Below are positions 32,818-43,886 of a DNA stretch of 64,000 bases, one piece after another. Both the position numbers and the translations under genes were made by a program. The DNA comes from Bisporella sp. PMI_857. Its lineage: Eukaryota; Ascomycota; Leotiomycetes; Helotiales; Helotiaceae. The DNA is taken from contig JAJSPD010000011.1 of assembly GCA_021307315.1 (NCBI GenBank), positions 62,001-126,000 on the forward strand, written 5' to 3'. The stretch's first letter is position 1. The number at the start of each line of letters is the position of its first letter. The notes beneath the pieces were generated by a model that did no database searches, had not been told where the DNA came from, and saw only the letters and a list, made by a program, of their open reading frames with translations.

Positions 32818-34602
32818 ATGGCAAGGCAACCAGTGGGGCACACACTCCCCTCTACGAAAGAAACTGATTCGCTAGAGCATCTCCCTAAGTCTCTATTTGT
32901 TTATAGCCCGCTCGACTTCTCCGTCGACGGTATCCGACTTCTGGTCCTCGAACCAGCTGAAGACATAAACTCTTTGATACATTGCAAACTTCAACACGTC
33001 ACATTCTCTCAAAGGCCCAAATATGAAGCCTTGTCTTATACCTGGGGAAGCGGGATTGTCCACCACAGCATTTATATCGATGGGAAAGATTTAAAAGTCG
33101 GGCAGAATCTCTTTGACGCTCTGAGATATTTACGAGATCCTCTGCGTAGCAGGACGCTGTGGGTTGATGCAATATGTATCAATCAGTCTGATGTGCCTGA
33201 GAAGAATCATCAAATAGGCATCATGCCATTCATATACATGCGTGCAAAGACTGTCTTGGTCTGGTTGGGTGCCCCAGAGGACGGAACAGATCAGCCGTTA
33301 AAGTGGGAAGAGACTTTTGGGAAGAGCGAAAAGTTCACTTTCATGATTCAGGGCGCGAAAAACATATTGTATTCTCTGTGTGATAATCCGTACTGGAAAA
33401 GGGTGTGGATTATCCAGGAGCTGGGCCTTGCGAAGAAGCTTCTTGTACATTACGGAGCTTATACGGTAGACTGGATGACTTTCATTAAGAAGATCCAGTC
33501 TTATCACGACCTGAAGGAAAGTTTGCCAGTGAAGTTGCAGAAACAACTGGACGAGAAATACGAGAACAGTCACAAGCTACAAGCTTTGATTGAGAGTCAT
33601 CAAGACTCACTGTGCAAAGAGGCGAGAGACCACATTTATGGTTTTGTTGGGTTAGCAGTTGACTGTCAAGAGGGCTTTCCTACGGATTATGGCAAGAGTC
33701 TATATGAAGTGTGGAAGGATGTTATTAGGTTCAAGAATGCAGGCCAATCAGATGTTTTGGAAAGCTCGTTCGAGGAACCTGAAATCGACACACTGCGTTT
33801 TGGGAGGCTTGTCTTAATGCTACTTGGAGGGCCGAATATTGTGACTACGGACGAGGTTGCCCGTGATATTTCTCCATCACTTGAAGTTCATCAAGAAAAC
33901 GGATCGGGGCTTGAGCACGGCGAAATTCTAATCCCGGCACAAATTGCAGGCAAGATCGTTCATCTGGGTCCTACTTACCACGAGGTCATGTCAAATCTCA
34001 AGGCGATGAGTTCTTGGAGAGCTAGCATCAATCGCTATCTTCAAGACAACGAGCGGCCCTCAGCAAGGGAAGAGAGTGAATTGTTCTTAGAGCTTTTAGA
34101 GGATGCGGAGGAGGAGGATCTAAATATTGTTTTTCCATTTGACAGAGAGATTGTCTGCCCAATACCTGAGACACCCGAATGTATAGAAAGAGTCAACCGG
34201 GATTGCAACCTGATAGACGCCGATAATTCAGCCCTGTCTGCGGACTCGAAGTCGATTTCAAAGGACCCCAGCCTATTCCTGCTTGGAGGAGTTTTTGACT
34301 ATGGCGACGGTTCAGCTGGCAAAGTTGGCCTTGCGCCAGCTAATGCGAGAGTAGGCGACTACGTCTTCTTAATCGACGGGATTGAGAAAGCTATCGTAGT
34401 AAGAGAGGAGGCAGGTCGGGTCAGAGTTGTTGGGACTGCAGCTAGTGCGGAAAATCGATACTTAGCTCGAGAAGTTAAAGAGGGGGGTTTGAAGAGGGAG
34501 AAGAGGTTTGGGACTAGGAGTTTCAAGTACAAGAGTATTCATCGTACAGATAGACTTGATCTATTCGTAGATATTGCGACTGCATATCAACTGACGAGTT
34601 AA
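32818..34602 (+). CDS. HET-domain protein, intact single-exon gene
   Basis: The start at 32818 (MARQPVGHTLPSTKETDSLE) places the usual 25-30 residues before the HET domain; an in-frame ATG at 32731 would add 29 residues. The 594-residue product has all HET signatures: LFVYSPLDFSVDGIRLLVLE, KYEALSYTWG, LWVDAICINQSDVPEKNHQI, AKTVLVWLGAPEDG and YWKRVWIIQELGLAKKLLVH. After the domain come HIYGFVGLAVDC and a C-terminal part ending GDYVFLIDGIEKAIVVREEA with a basic tail. HET proteins act in vegetative incompatibility, usually triggering cell death on non-self contact. Unlike the copy at 9.8 kb, it has no stop, LTR or frameshift. Confidence 0.92.
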   Translation: MARQPVGHTLPSTKETDSLEHLPKSLFVYSPLDFSVDGIRLLVLEPAEDINSLIHCKLQHVTFSQRPKYEALSYTWGSGIVHHSIYIDGKDLKVGQNLFDALRYLRDPLRSRTLWVDAICINQSDVPEKNHQIGIMPFIYMRAKTVLVWLGAPEDGTDQPLKWEETFGKSEKFTFMIQGAKNILYSLCDNPYWKRVWIIQELGLAKKLLVHYGAYTVDWMTFIKKIQSYHDLKESLPVKLQKQLDEKYENSHKLQALIESHQDSLCKEARDHIYGFVGLAVDCQEGFPTDYGKSLYEVWKDVIRFKNAGQSDVLESSFEEPEIDTLRFGRLVLMLLGGPNIVTTDEVARDISPSLEVHQENGSGLEHGEILIPAQIAGKIVHLGPTYHEVMSNLKAMSSWRASINRYLQDNERPSAREESELFLELLEDAEEEDLNIVFPFDREIVCPIPETPECIERVNRDCNLIDADNSALSADSKSISKDPSLFLLGGVFDYGDGSAGKVGLAPANARVGDYVFLIDGIEKAIVVREEAGRVRVVGTAASAENRYLAREVKEGGLKREKRFGTRSFKYKSIHRTDRLDLFVDIATAYQLTS

Positions 34603-35558
34603 AGGCGTTATTCAGAACATAATAACATACTATAAAAACCCCTACTTTAGATACTACAATGAAAATCAACATTATGGTTGAATTATGAATTTCGAGGCGT
34701 AATTGAGATATTGGGGCAATCATTATTTGAGGCATTACTGGATAGAGGCCCAAAGGAACTGCGGTTAGATTTTGGTCTTTTGGCGTCCGCCGAAGCATAT
34801 TCTCACACTACAACACACTACAACAGCACCGAAGAGGAAGGTTAGGGTTAGGGCTACCCCTAAGCAGGATATGAAATGTTGGGTCAATTGGATTAGGTCG
34901 TTTCCGTAATGCTTTGGTTTCACGGAGCAGCTCGTACGTCCCGCGAGAGCTCGTTTTAGTTCATGAGAGCTAGAGCAACGTATGCGGCATGTGTGTATTC
35001 TTACTTGTAGAACCAGAGGTCAAGCCAGGTAGGCTCTTAAAGCCTAGAAGAGTGGTCGCACGCTCATGAGCACGTGCGGACCCACTTCTCCGTGAAATTT
35101 GGCCAACATTTGTCGAGGCAAACTATTGTCGAAATTGATAACGATGGCCGTGTAGAAAACGGGGTAACTCATTAAAGAATGCTTACCCGAGTGGCTATCG
35201 AGAGGTACGATGCCGTCTCGCCGGCCATTTGAGGTTTAATAGAAGGCGATTTTCGTGGGAATCTGGGCAGTGGGGCGGTGATTGCCTTATTAACTCCCGC
35301 GATGCAGATGAATTCTTTATTGAGTATGCCCTCCAAGTAACAGCAATACATAAAAATGAATAAGTCGAGGTCTTATCTGTGAACCAAACCTTCTCGTAAT
35401 CTAATTACATCGTTTTCTTTATGCCAACTACTTCGCCCATACGGCTTCCGTTATTGTCGAAGCCGCCGGAAGCTTTACGAGAACTACAGTCATTGTAGGT
35501 AGTAGTAGTAGTAGTTTTATTACGCCCGGCTAAGCCTAGAGGACCCTAGTCTATATAT
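34603..35558. other. Intergenic, no supported gene
   Basis: Holds a short interstitial telomere-like stretch, GGTTAGGGTTAGGGC, near 34840-34854, and a GTAGTAGTAGTAGTAG microsatellite near 35500. Otherwise no coding signal. Confidence 0.5.
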
Positions 35559-36002
35559 TGTAGGTAGTATGGGTTTACGGACCCGCGTGTCAAAAGTGTG
35601 ACGCCACGCCCAATATTACCAAGAGTGACTTATATTCTGACACGCCCCCATAAGTCAAACCTGATAATATTTACAGCAGTTACACAGCTGGAACGTGGTC
35701 CCATAGGCCTCGCAACCTTGCGCCCCGGCTAAGGCTTAGCTCATCTTTTACGCGAGAGGCACACAACCTGTCAAAAGTGTGACGCCACGCCCAATATTAC
35801 CAAGAGTGACTTATATTCTGACACCGCGTATGACTTATCAGGGTCACGTGGTCCGCACAACCCCCATTTTGTAGAATCTAGAGTAGAACCTAATACAAGA
35901 ACAATTACCATATCCATCAAGAGCAAGAGCGTGGCCTACAAAGTAGAGCTACGCCCGTTGCCCCGCGGCCGCAGGCCCCGGGAGGGCCAGCGGAGCGTCA
36001 CA
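35559..36002 (+). repeat. LTR family H, diverged copy, interrupted
   Basis: Begins TGTAGGTAGTATGGGTTTAC and, past a nested 241-bp insert, continues GGTCACGTGGTCCGCACAA and CCATATCCATCAAGAGCAAG as in the other H copies. The 3' end is GC-rich and differs from the 30.6 and 60.2 kb copies. The right boundary is approximate. Confidence 0.7.
35588..35823. mobile_element. TRIM-like miniature retroelement: identical 55-bp direct ends, TSD CCGCG
   Basis: Two identical 55-bp direct repeats at 35588-35642 and 35769-35823 each begin TGTCAAAAGTGTGACGCC and end TTATATTCTGACA. They bracket 126 bp of non-coding DNA. The whole 236-bp unit is flanked by perfect 5-bp duplications CCGCG (35583-35587, 35824-35828) and sits in an LTR of family H. 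Direct TG..CA ends with a 5-bp duplication are the layout of a terminal-repeat retrotransposon in miniature. A primer-binding site is not evident. Confidence 0.85.
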
Positions 36003-36328
36003 AAGATCCTTTCTTTTTGAAGCTATTCAGACCTGTAAGATGTGAATTAAATTAAAAAAGCAAACTTCTCAGTCGCCTTTACACGGCTCATATTTTTCTT
36101 GGTGCCTTTGGCAATCATTTCAGCGGATTTCCATAGGAGGATAGCGGCATGGGGTGATTTTACGCCGATCTTAGTATTAGGCAGTCGTGGGCTGACGTTT
36201 TCCAAATGCTGGAGCCTCTCTTTCGCAATGATCTGTCTACGTCGACTTAAAACTCGACATGTGCTGTTCACGGGCACGAGTCGTGTATCCGCAACTCCTC
36301 GCTCTTTCAGCCGCATAAATTTGGAAAC

Positions 36329-37141
36329 ATGGCAGGATCCAAAGTACTTGTTCTCGGGGGCACTGGACCAGCAGGCATCTGTCTGCTCCGGGAGCTTCTC
36401 TTCCGCCAGCACTCCACTATTGTTTTTGCGAGAAACCCGTCCAAGATCCCACAAAAACTTCTTTCAAATCCCTTGCTCGAGGTGAGTTTTTTCTTGCTGG
36501 TTTATGGCGAGGTCTCGGCGCAAAATTTAGGGGCAAAGAAATGCTAAATAATTGATTTTCCTGGCCATCAGGTGGTCAAGGGGAAGCTGACCGATACCGA
36601 AGCCATCTCAACCGCCCTGTCTCAAACCTCAATGATCGTCTCCCTCCTCGGGCCAAATAGCATTCGGGGCCTCAACCCAGCCACCTATACAGACTTCTAC
36701 GTCTCTCTTTTCGAACTCATGCGTCGGTATAATGTCCGCCGCATCTTCGCCATGAGTACCCTATCTGTCTTCCAGCCTGAAGACCGCTTCTCGCTCGCGC
36801 GTCTCCTAATCGTCCTTCTCGTTTTCGTCGTTGTTAACAAAGGCTACCAAACAGCAAGACGCATCGGCCAGGTCTTTGGGGAGGAGGCGGAAGGACTTGA
36901 CTGGACGGTTTTCCGCATCGCGGGAATACCCGGTCGTTGCGACGAGGAGTCTTGGCGAAAGGACAGAGAGGATGGAGAAGCTTTTGAGGGTTGGATTGGG
37001 GAGAAGGGATGGTGCGGGAGTCAGAAGAGGGGGGCTTTGGCGAGGTGGTTGGTTGATTCTGTCGAGGACGGAAAGGTCAAATGGATTGGAAAGATGCCGG
37101 CCGTTAGTCGCCTGGCGGGAAGTAAGAGGAAGACATCGTGA
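36329..37141 (+). CDS. NAD(P)-binding (NmrA/atypical SDR-like) protein
   Basis: Two exons, 36329-36481 and 36572-37141, joined across a 90-bp GTGAGT..CAG intron; 240 residues. The N-terminus MAGSKVLVLGGTGPAGICLL has the Rossmann glycine motif GGTGPAG. Then VVKGKLTDTEAISTAL, MIVSLLGPNS and RRIFAMSTLSVFQPED follow the usual order of NAD(P)H-binding atypical short-chain dehydrogenases, with DWTVFRIAGIPG later. A hydrophobic stretch, RLLIVLLVFVVVNKGY, takes the place where a catalytic Tyr region is often found, so activity is not certain. It could be a tailoring reductase for the terpene genes, but the HET gene and transposons lie between. Confidence 0.8.
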
Positions 37142-37335
37142 GGAACGTGGATCTATATGCGAACCTTAGAATGGATTAGCTTCAGCAACAAATGCGCTTA
37201 ATACTTTGTAAATCATTCTGGGATCAATAGAAAAGTAATATTAGGGGCACAGATATCTTTCTTTTTCCCCAATACATTCTTCTGAGTCACTTGGTAAACC
37301 TGGTTTAAAAAGGGTACAAATTATGAGTGATTTGG

Positions 37336-37825
37336 TGTAACAGCCAAAGTTGGTTATAAATTGTTTACAGCAAGCACAGGTCGTTTTAAGTCGGCTACAG
37401 GCTCCTCTAGAGAAGTGCCGACTTCTAAAGCTTAGTAGCTGTCACGGTCCTCAATATCGCACCAGACGCCCATTGGTTCGCTTACCAGCTCGCCTATGGC
37501 GGTCACGTGGTCATGGTCTTTATGTTAGGGATGCCACAGCAACAGCTACACCTTTCCTCCTTAGTTTAGTATTCTCGTAATTGAAGCACCTATTCAGCGC
37601 TCTTACAGGCCATAGGATCGTGATCGTGACAGTAGCTCCGTAGGTCAAGGATACAGCACTGTTAAACATCGTTAAGGGATATAAAGAACAGCTAGAGCTC
37701 TCTGGAGATGGGCAAGCTTGAGTTTTCCTATTAGACTTACAAGCATACTTCTGGTATCAATACATCACTATTTCAACTACATCGCTAGTCACGTGTTCTT
37801 ACTTGTTATATTGCAATCCCTCCTG
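37336..37825 (+). mobile_element. LTR, family B, with a nested LTR C
   Basis: Begins TGTAACAGCCAAAGTTGG and follows family B through GGGATATAAAGAACAGC to TGCAATCCCTCCTGA, where it passes into repeat D instead of the usual CTTTTTGTTACA end. A 192-bp LTR C splits it. Confidence 0.75.
37440..37631 (+). mobile_element. Solo LTR, family C, TSD GTAGC
   Basis: Begins TGTCACGGTCCTCAATATCG and ends CGTGATCGTGACA. Perfect duplications GTAGC lie at 37435-37439 and 37632-37636. Inserted in LTR B, so it is younger than that copy. Confidence 0.92.
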
Positions 37826-37964
37826 ATAGAACGAGAAATACACAATAATAGTCAGGAAGAATTGGGGATGCCGTTCAGGCTCTCTATTGTTGTCTATGTG
37901 TGTGTAAGAATACAGATCTGTAGTAATTTGTGTACGTGAAAAGTCTTCCGCGCGCTAGCGTTCT
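37826..37964 (+). repeat. Repeat D, copy 2
   Basis: TGATAGAACGAGAAATACAC to CCGCGCGCTAGCGTT, matching 29969-30107. In both places the right border is CTAGCGTT, so this is a defined repeat end. Confidence 0.6.
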
Positions 37965-38160
37965 CCACTTAGTCAGAGACATTCAGCTACCTAGGTCTCA
38001 AATCCTAACACTAGTCATAAGACGTAGCTAGCGCATGCCCATTAGGTACTTCGAATAAAGATGGTATTGTTGGGCTTTCGTGAGGTAAAGTCAGCTGCGC
38101 GTAGTTTATAAAAGCGATTAGACTCGACCAGTTGTCTTGATAATAGCTTATAAAGGCCAT

Positions 38161-38398
38161 TGTAACAGAAAGAGGGCAGCAGGAGGGATTGGAATATAAC
38201 AGGTGAGAACACGTGACTAGCGATGTAGTTGCAACAGTGATGTATTGATATCAAAAGTATGCTTGTACATCTAGTGGGAAAACCCAAGCTTGCCTTCCTC
38301 CAGGGAACTCTAGCTCTTCCTTATATCCCATAACCGTGCTCAACAGTGCTGTATCCTTGGCCGTCCCTAACCGACTCTGGCTGTTGCAGTCCTATTGC
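38161..38398 (-). mobile_element. LTR, family B, minus orientation, internally deleted
   Basis: TGTAACAGAAAGAGGGCAGC at the left and CGACTCTGGCTGTTGCA at the right. The middle of the fuller copy is missing. It lies inverted to the copy at 37336. Confidence 0.72.
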
Positions 38399-38644
38399 CT
38401 CACCAACCACTTCGACATTTGTTGTTCTAACAAGTGGCAAGCTGCCATACATCATTAAACCTAGCCTGTTCGAGAATTCGCCAGATTTTTCGACGATTCC
38501 GCAAACTTACCGGAAGAATTAAACTTGTGTTATTGGGCTGGTGAATATCGGCTTGGGTCAGCTTACATACAAGAAGTCCTTAATTACAGCGGCTTTCGAG
38601 GTGGTTTTCGTGGATTGTTTCATTGTGTAAGTCCTATAACTAAG

Positions 38645-39584
38645 TCAGGAGCTTCTTCTCAATAAAACCTTATACGATTGTTCTTGCTTGTGTATATTCT
38701 TCGAAATAGAGTTGTGTTGGGAGCCAGAATGTGTTTCGGGCATTTTTTCCCTTGTTATTTCAGCCATTTCTGTATGTACATTCTGAAGAATAGATCCGGT
38801 AAAGTCCATTATGTCAACTGGATCCACTTCTAACAGCTGTTTCAATAGTCCGTCCACCACACGAAAACAAATGGAACAGCTTGGACAGTACAGACCTCGC
38901 CATACACAAGGTTTTCGTCCGGTGCCCGATATACGTTACGGCAACCTATGCCTCCGAAATAATCATGAAGCTCCTGCAGAATATACTCGGGAGCAAAGAG
39001 ATGCGTCCCTGGCATTCGGCGGTACAATACCCCCCACAGCTGTTTAATGGAAGAGATCTCGTCCTGTTCGTTCATTCGAAAAGTGTCGGAAGTTTCAACT
39101 CTAAAGGCAATGAAGAGTTTGGCCAGCTTTATCCACAGGCTATGCACAGCGAAGGAAAGGGGCTTTCCTCCGTTCACGGATCGATCGAAGAAGTCTGCAT
39201 TCATGGAGAAAGCATCGACTTTCTTGCTTGACTGCAATATTGTGAAGCCGTGAAGTTCGTCATAGTCCGCATTCAATTCAAGAACACGCCTCTTGGAATT
39301 CTCGGCTGGTTTAGGACCCAGGTCCACGGCAGAGCCCCAAGGTATCTGTGACCAGTAGTTGTCGAGTTGAACGCCGTTGTCCGTGTCATGCTCAGTAGTC
39401 AGTATAGCAGCATGAGCGAGCCATTCTCGGGTTCCCCGCCACTGTACCAGTATTGGAGAAATGGGATAATGGCATAAGGGGGCCACGGGATCTGCACCTG
39501 CCGCTGGCCAGGCCCAAAGAATGGACCGCCGCAAATGCAGCAGTAGACTTGGTTACGACCCATGCGAGGCGCAATTATTTGCAA
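38645..39584 (-). CDS. Hypothetical protein with N-terminal CCICGGP motif
   Basis: Three exons in frame on the minus strand: 39584-39498, 39441-38896 and 38836-38645 (introns 56 and 59 bp, GTGCAG..TACAG and GTCTGT..AACAG); 274 residues. It starts MQIIAPRMGRNQVYCCICGG; the CxxC pair may bind metal. After the first join the protein reads WRGTREWLAHAAILTTEHDT, then ADYDELHGFTILQSSKKVDA and YILQELHDYFGGIGCRNVYR. Similar CxxCGGP starts occur in fungal F-box-like hypothetical proteins (from memory). The third exon is polar and less certain; without that splice the protein ends at 38842. No function assigned. Confidence 0.6.
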
Positions 39585-41014
39585 ACAGCAAAGGTTTTAA
39601 GTTTGTGCTGCAGCTAGAACAGTTGTATGCAAAAAAAAAGATGTGAAAAGTGTTTTGTAGATCAAGTGAGGCTGTAGTAGCAGGTGTGGCACAGAGACGC
39701 TGACGTGCATCCTCAATCAAATGAGAGACGCTAAATGGATGGCTTATTGCTTCTGCTTTATGCTATTTTAAACCTGAGGCTGCGAAAGGTCCGTTAGAAT
39801 TCCAAAGAAAGCTGGATAGCCGCTGCCTGATTATTGAAGCGTTATCGATTCATGAACCTTAAAAAATTGGTTCATGCAGATATTATACATCTCTAGCCTG
39901 ATTCGCTCAGATGACGCTGCCCAAAATTAGAATCATTGAGGGGCGAGCTTGGATATATCTTACTCACTGATTATTCAATAGCCTTTGAAAAACCGTGGCC
40001 GAAACTTGCGTAATATTTCTTGAAATTGCATTGTGTGTAGCTGTTGTTTACATACCCGTCTATGAAGAGCCTCGGCAATGTGGTCGACAGGCTCTCATTC
40101 GCGCTACGAGGTCAATTTGCGGCCTCTACGGGCGCTTCTAATTCAAAGATTGTTAGCGGCTCAGCCAACCATCTCGGCAAACTTCAGCCACATATTTGTA
40201 TAGTTTCCGCTACCTCGCAATGTACGTTCCCGCAATCGCGGTACCGCACTTATGAGGTTGCCGCGCACACGGCTGCTTCTTCTCTGCTTTAGCGCAGACT
40301 AACGGCCCCCGCGAATACTTTAACCTCGATTACCCCGTACCACGAATGCGCTACTTGCTATAAGCATTGATCATGTGGGGTGCAAGCCTCGTGTAAAGCG
40401 TTTGTTGCGACTTATATTGCTATAGGTCACATAGTTGGATCCGTCTTTCGTTTTATCATAGCATTGACGATCATCTTCTTCCTATTAGAGTTCCACGAGA
40501 CTACTCGGCGCACGCAACCGCGAGGGAATTAATTCAAGAGTACCATGCCTAGGATGGAGGAGTCGCGAGTGGAGAACCTTGAGGACATGAGTGCTAATAG
40601 AAGAAAGGTTGTAAAAGCGCACAACTCACGGAAGAAAGTGTATAGTATTACCGCCTAGAAGAAGTCTTCTGGGCGAGAGATTCTTGGTCCGAAACGCTTC
40701 CACAAGAATGGATTGGAACTATGCAACGCGTACAACTATAACTACAGATGTTCCCGTCCTTCACGGCAAATTTCTAATTGCAAGCTCACACTCAGCTTCA
40801 TTGTTTAATAATATTTATCTACTTGTACTTCAAACCAAGAATTGCATCACACAATTTATAGTGCCTAAAGGCGCCTGAATGTTACTGCAGTACTAACTCA
40901 ACTTCTTCCTTGAGATAGTCTCGCGTCAAATCCCGTAGCTGATCCCGGACACCATTGTAGCTAGATACTTCGCAAGCTATTAGTCCGAATAATACATGAA
41001 GGTAGGAGGCTTAC
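39585..41014. other. No supported gene
   Basis: Short frames only (for example 40044 and 40684, plus) with no motifs. Confidence 0.4.
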
Positions 41015-42693
41015 CTATGAGAGCATCTTACCGTCCCTCAACGTTCTCATCTGACAACTAAATTCAACGTCCTTTTCCTCTGGCATTGGCTTTTGAGAGT
41101 CCAACGCCATTACATCCTTTTGGGTGCCTTCAACCACAGGTTTATTGACGTACTTTCCCGGAACCTCCTCTAAGAATATATCTGATAGTGGTGCCTGGAC
41201 AAGTAGTCGCGCGTCTGCCGAATGGGAACGTGGGGATATCATTTGATTCAAGATAGATCGAGATGGAAAAAATCTCAAATATATTAGCTTAATGAACCCA
41301 AATCAGAGCATAGCCAGGGATTCACACAGCCATCATCTAACTTATCCTTCTGTAAAACATCATTCAAGAGTGACTGGGCGACAACTGCGTCAGCTAGCTT
41401 TGTCAGTATTGGCCAGCTACATGTACCTAGGAACTCACCCTTGTGCCGGATCTACCAGAATAGATGGATTCGGCGAGCATAAGCGTAGCGAGAGTTATAG
41501 CCATAAATAAATCTTTTTAAGTACGGCAAGTGCGTTGCGATCCCGAAGCCGCTCGCCACAATCAGAATACTCTCATACTCGTCTATAGCAACACTAGTTC
41601 CGTGAGGCCCACCGAACACGGTGAAGAGATTTTCAGCGTGGACATTCTTTGCATAGTACAACAGCTCACGAGTTAGGCTACTCTGAGGTCGATAAGAAGA
41701 TCGATGGTGTGCTGCTCACTAGGCGCCTACCAGATCACCATGAACGGATGAGTCTGCAAGAAAGCCCAAAAGCCAACGGAGGGTATCTATAGGTTGATAT
41801 ACTTGCCAGCATCGATTTCTAAAGGCTTCTGAAGCTGTATGCTGACCTTGACTGCACTATAGTCGTGCGTGAGCGTTGCCCCGGAATAGTAGTAACGGAA
41901 AATCCCATTATGGGATGTGACGCTACCAACTTGCAGTATAGACATAGCCACGTGTAGCCCTGCAGAGATGTAGATGTAGCCGCGGGGGAAGCGTCTACCA
42001 GAGGCCAGATGTCGCCACACGGCATAAGTCAAGAGCAGTGAAAGTACTTGGTGAATGCGAAGGAATATTTCATAAGAGAACTTGCGGAAGATGGAGCAAG
42101 CGAGCAGGAGGAGGGCAAGCGACAAAGCTGCCTATACAACCGTTAGTTCCCGCCGATAGCTCGAAAGTAGGTGCTTGCAATTACAGCCAACAGGTTTTGG
42201 GGATTGTCCAGAGGAAAAAGACACTTTGGAGGCCACAGCAATAAGGATATGCAGCAGGCAGAGTAAACACGTCACGATGCCTGCGGAGCGATGGACTAGC
42301 CGTATTGTTCGTAGAGAAACCCCCAGCAGATCTACGAGGAAAGCATGGTAGGCGCGCAGCAAGGAGAAGGATAAGTGTAACTAGCGCTAGGGTGTCAGCT
42401 CGAAGCTCCGCTTCTGTAGTCGTGGACAGTCTAAGGCTGATGGGAAACACGGGAACTTTGAAGCCGATGCAATAAAGGATTATTGAAATAAAACTTATTT
42501 ATAGGGCTACACCTGCTCGCCTCTATGGACCGAAGAATCCATGTCGATGGAGGAGGTATGGATACGTGAGATGTTTTGACGTGAGGACAGACACTTATCT
42601 AACAAATCGAATAGTCCAAGGGCGAAAACGGTCGGGAAGAAAAAGGGAAATGGTGCCGCCTGCCGCGATAGCATATGCCGGAATGATATCCAT
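41015..42693 (-). pseudogene. Ferric/metallo-reductase (FRE type), decayed
   Basis: Reading leftward from MDIIPAYAIAAGGTI at 42693: GVSLRTIRLVHRSAGIVTCL with HILIAVASKVSF (first haem His pair), then SIFRKFSYEIFLRIHQVLSL and YAVWRHLASGRRFPRGY (second His pair), then the FAD-binding entry KPLEIDAGKYINL, HPFMVIW, then GGPHGTSVAIDEYESILIVA with SGFGIATHLPYLKRFIYGY (NAD binding), and near the end PLSDIFLEEVPGKYVNKPV. Stops replace expected Trp at 41787-41789 and 41727-41729, and an expected Gln at 41452-41454. A five-T run (42215-42219) shifts the frame after KVSF, and another shift precedes LTRELLYYAKN. Intact relatives reduce Fe(III) at the plasma membrane; this one cannot be translated whole. 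Confidence 0.85.
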
Positions 42694-43886
42694 GATGAAG
42701 GACAAGTGGTTGTGGGGTTGAATGAATGTGGGGATTGGAAGGGAAGAGGAAAGGAGGGAAGGGGAAAAAAGGAAACTAAGTAGAGGATTTATAGGTTGAA
42801 AACAACCATTTAACTTATAAACTTAGGGGCGACATTGGAAACTGCCCTGTCTTGATTGATGGTTGTGAGTCACCCTTGCACAAGACGCTAGCGCGAGATG
42901 AATTGACCATCCACTTTCTGATGTAGGATAATCATAAGGGGGTTCTTTGCTTTGCCAACTAGAGCTGTTAGGGGGACAGTTCGGGTATCGGTGTTGATCC
43001 ATTATGCAAATGAATCTGGTGATCAAGCTGGTTAATATTTGGTTTCCCTGAGCGCGCTGGCGGGGCGGCGGGACGATGTGCTCTTGACATTGGTTTTAAG
43101 AACTACCCGCTTCTACCCTCTATCGTAGCACAGAAAGTAAGGAATTGAACAGCAAGAATGGCAAGGAGACTCAAGATTGGTTGAAAGTCCGGTGCTTGTG
43201 CAAGAGGGAGCAATGAAGAGAGGAGATAAGTACAGTAGCATGCAAAATTGAGGCTGATCGTTCCAGAATTGGAGGGGTGGGCGGCTGCGAGAACATACAT
43301 GGCTCAGGCAGCCATCAAAATACAGGGGGGTTGCACCACTATGACTGATGAGAGAAAGGGAGCCATTTCCGACTACGGAACAAAGAGAAAGAGGCAGCTT
43401 TCTGTCGCCATTTGACAAGGATCCGTCAAGCAGAAGAGGCATGTGAGAGCTCTTGGGCAAGCGCGAGCGGTCAGGTTGCGTAAAACAGTGACCAACCCCC
43501 CCCCCCCCCCCCCCCCCCCAAGTTTTAGCACCTCCAAACCGCTGTACTCAAACTTATTCTATTATTTCGGAATATTTGTTGAAGAAACAAGACATATTAT
43601 GCCATCCGACCGGCTTATTCGTGCAGTTTCTTGCCAATAGGACCACGCTCAAGATGAGAAGCCACCGTCAATCGATGTCACGATCCCAATACAGGCGCCA
43701 GTGATAGCTGGCGCATCCTTGCGTTCCCCCAGAGACCCCACCCATCCTCATCGTTTTCTCCACAGATACTTTGCATAGGAGGCCACACGTTCGCGACACC
43801 AGCCCTCCCGAAAGCCCCCTTCGCGAATGCCTGTTTCAATGTGTGGTAAAGAGTGAGTTGACCACAACCACCTTTTCTTGTTCCGA
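42694..43886. other. Intergenic, with a 24-C homopolymer
   Basis: No gene seen. A run of 24 C lies at 43496-43519. This is the 3' flank of the giant ankyrin gene. Confidence 0.5.

Noticed and set aside
34841..34854. Telomere-like GGTTAGGGTTAGGG as a real telomere
   Set aside because: Only two units, internal, with unique sequence on both sides.
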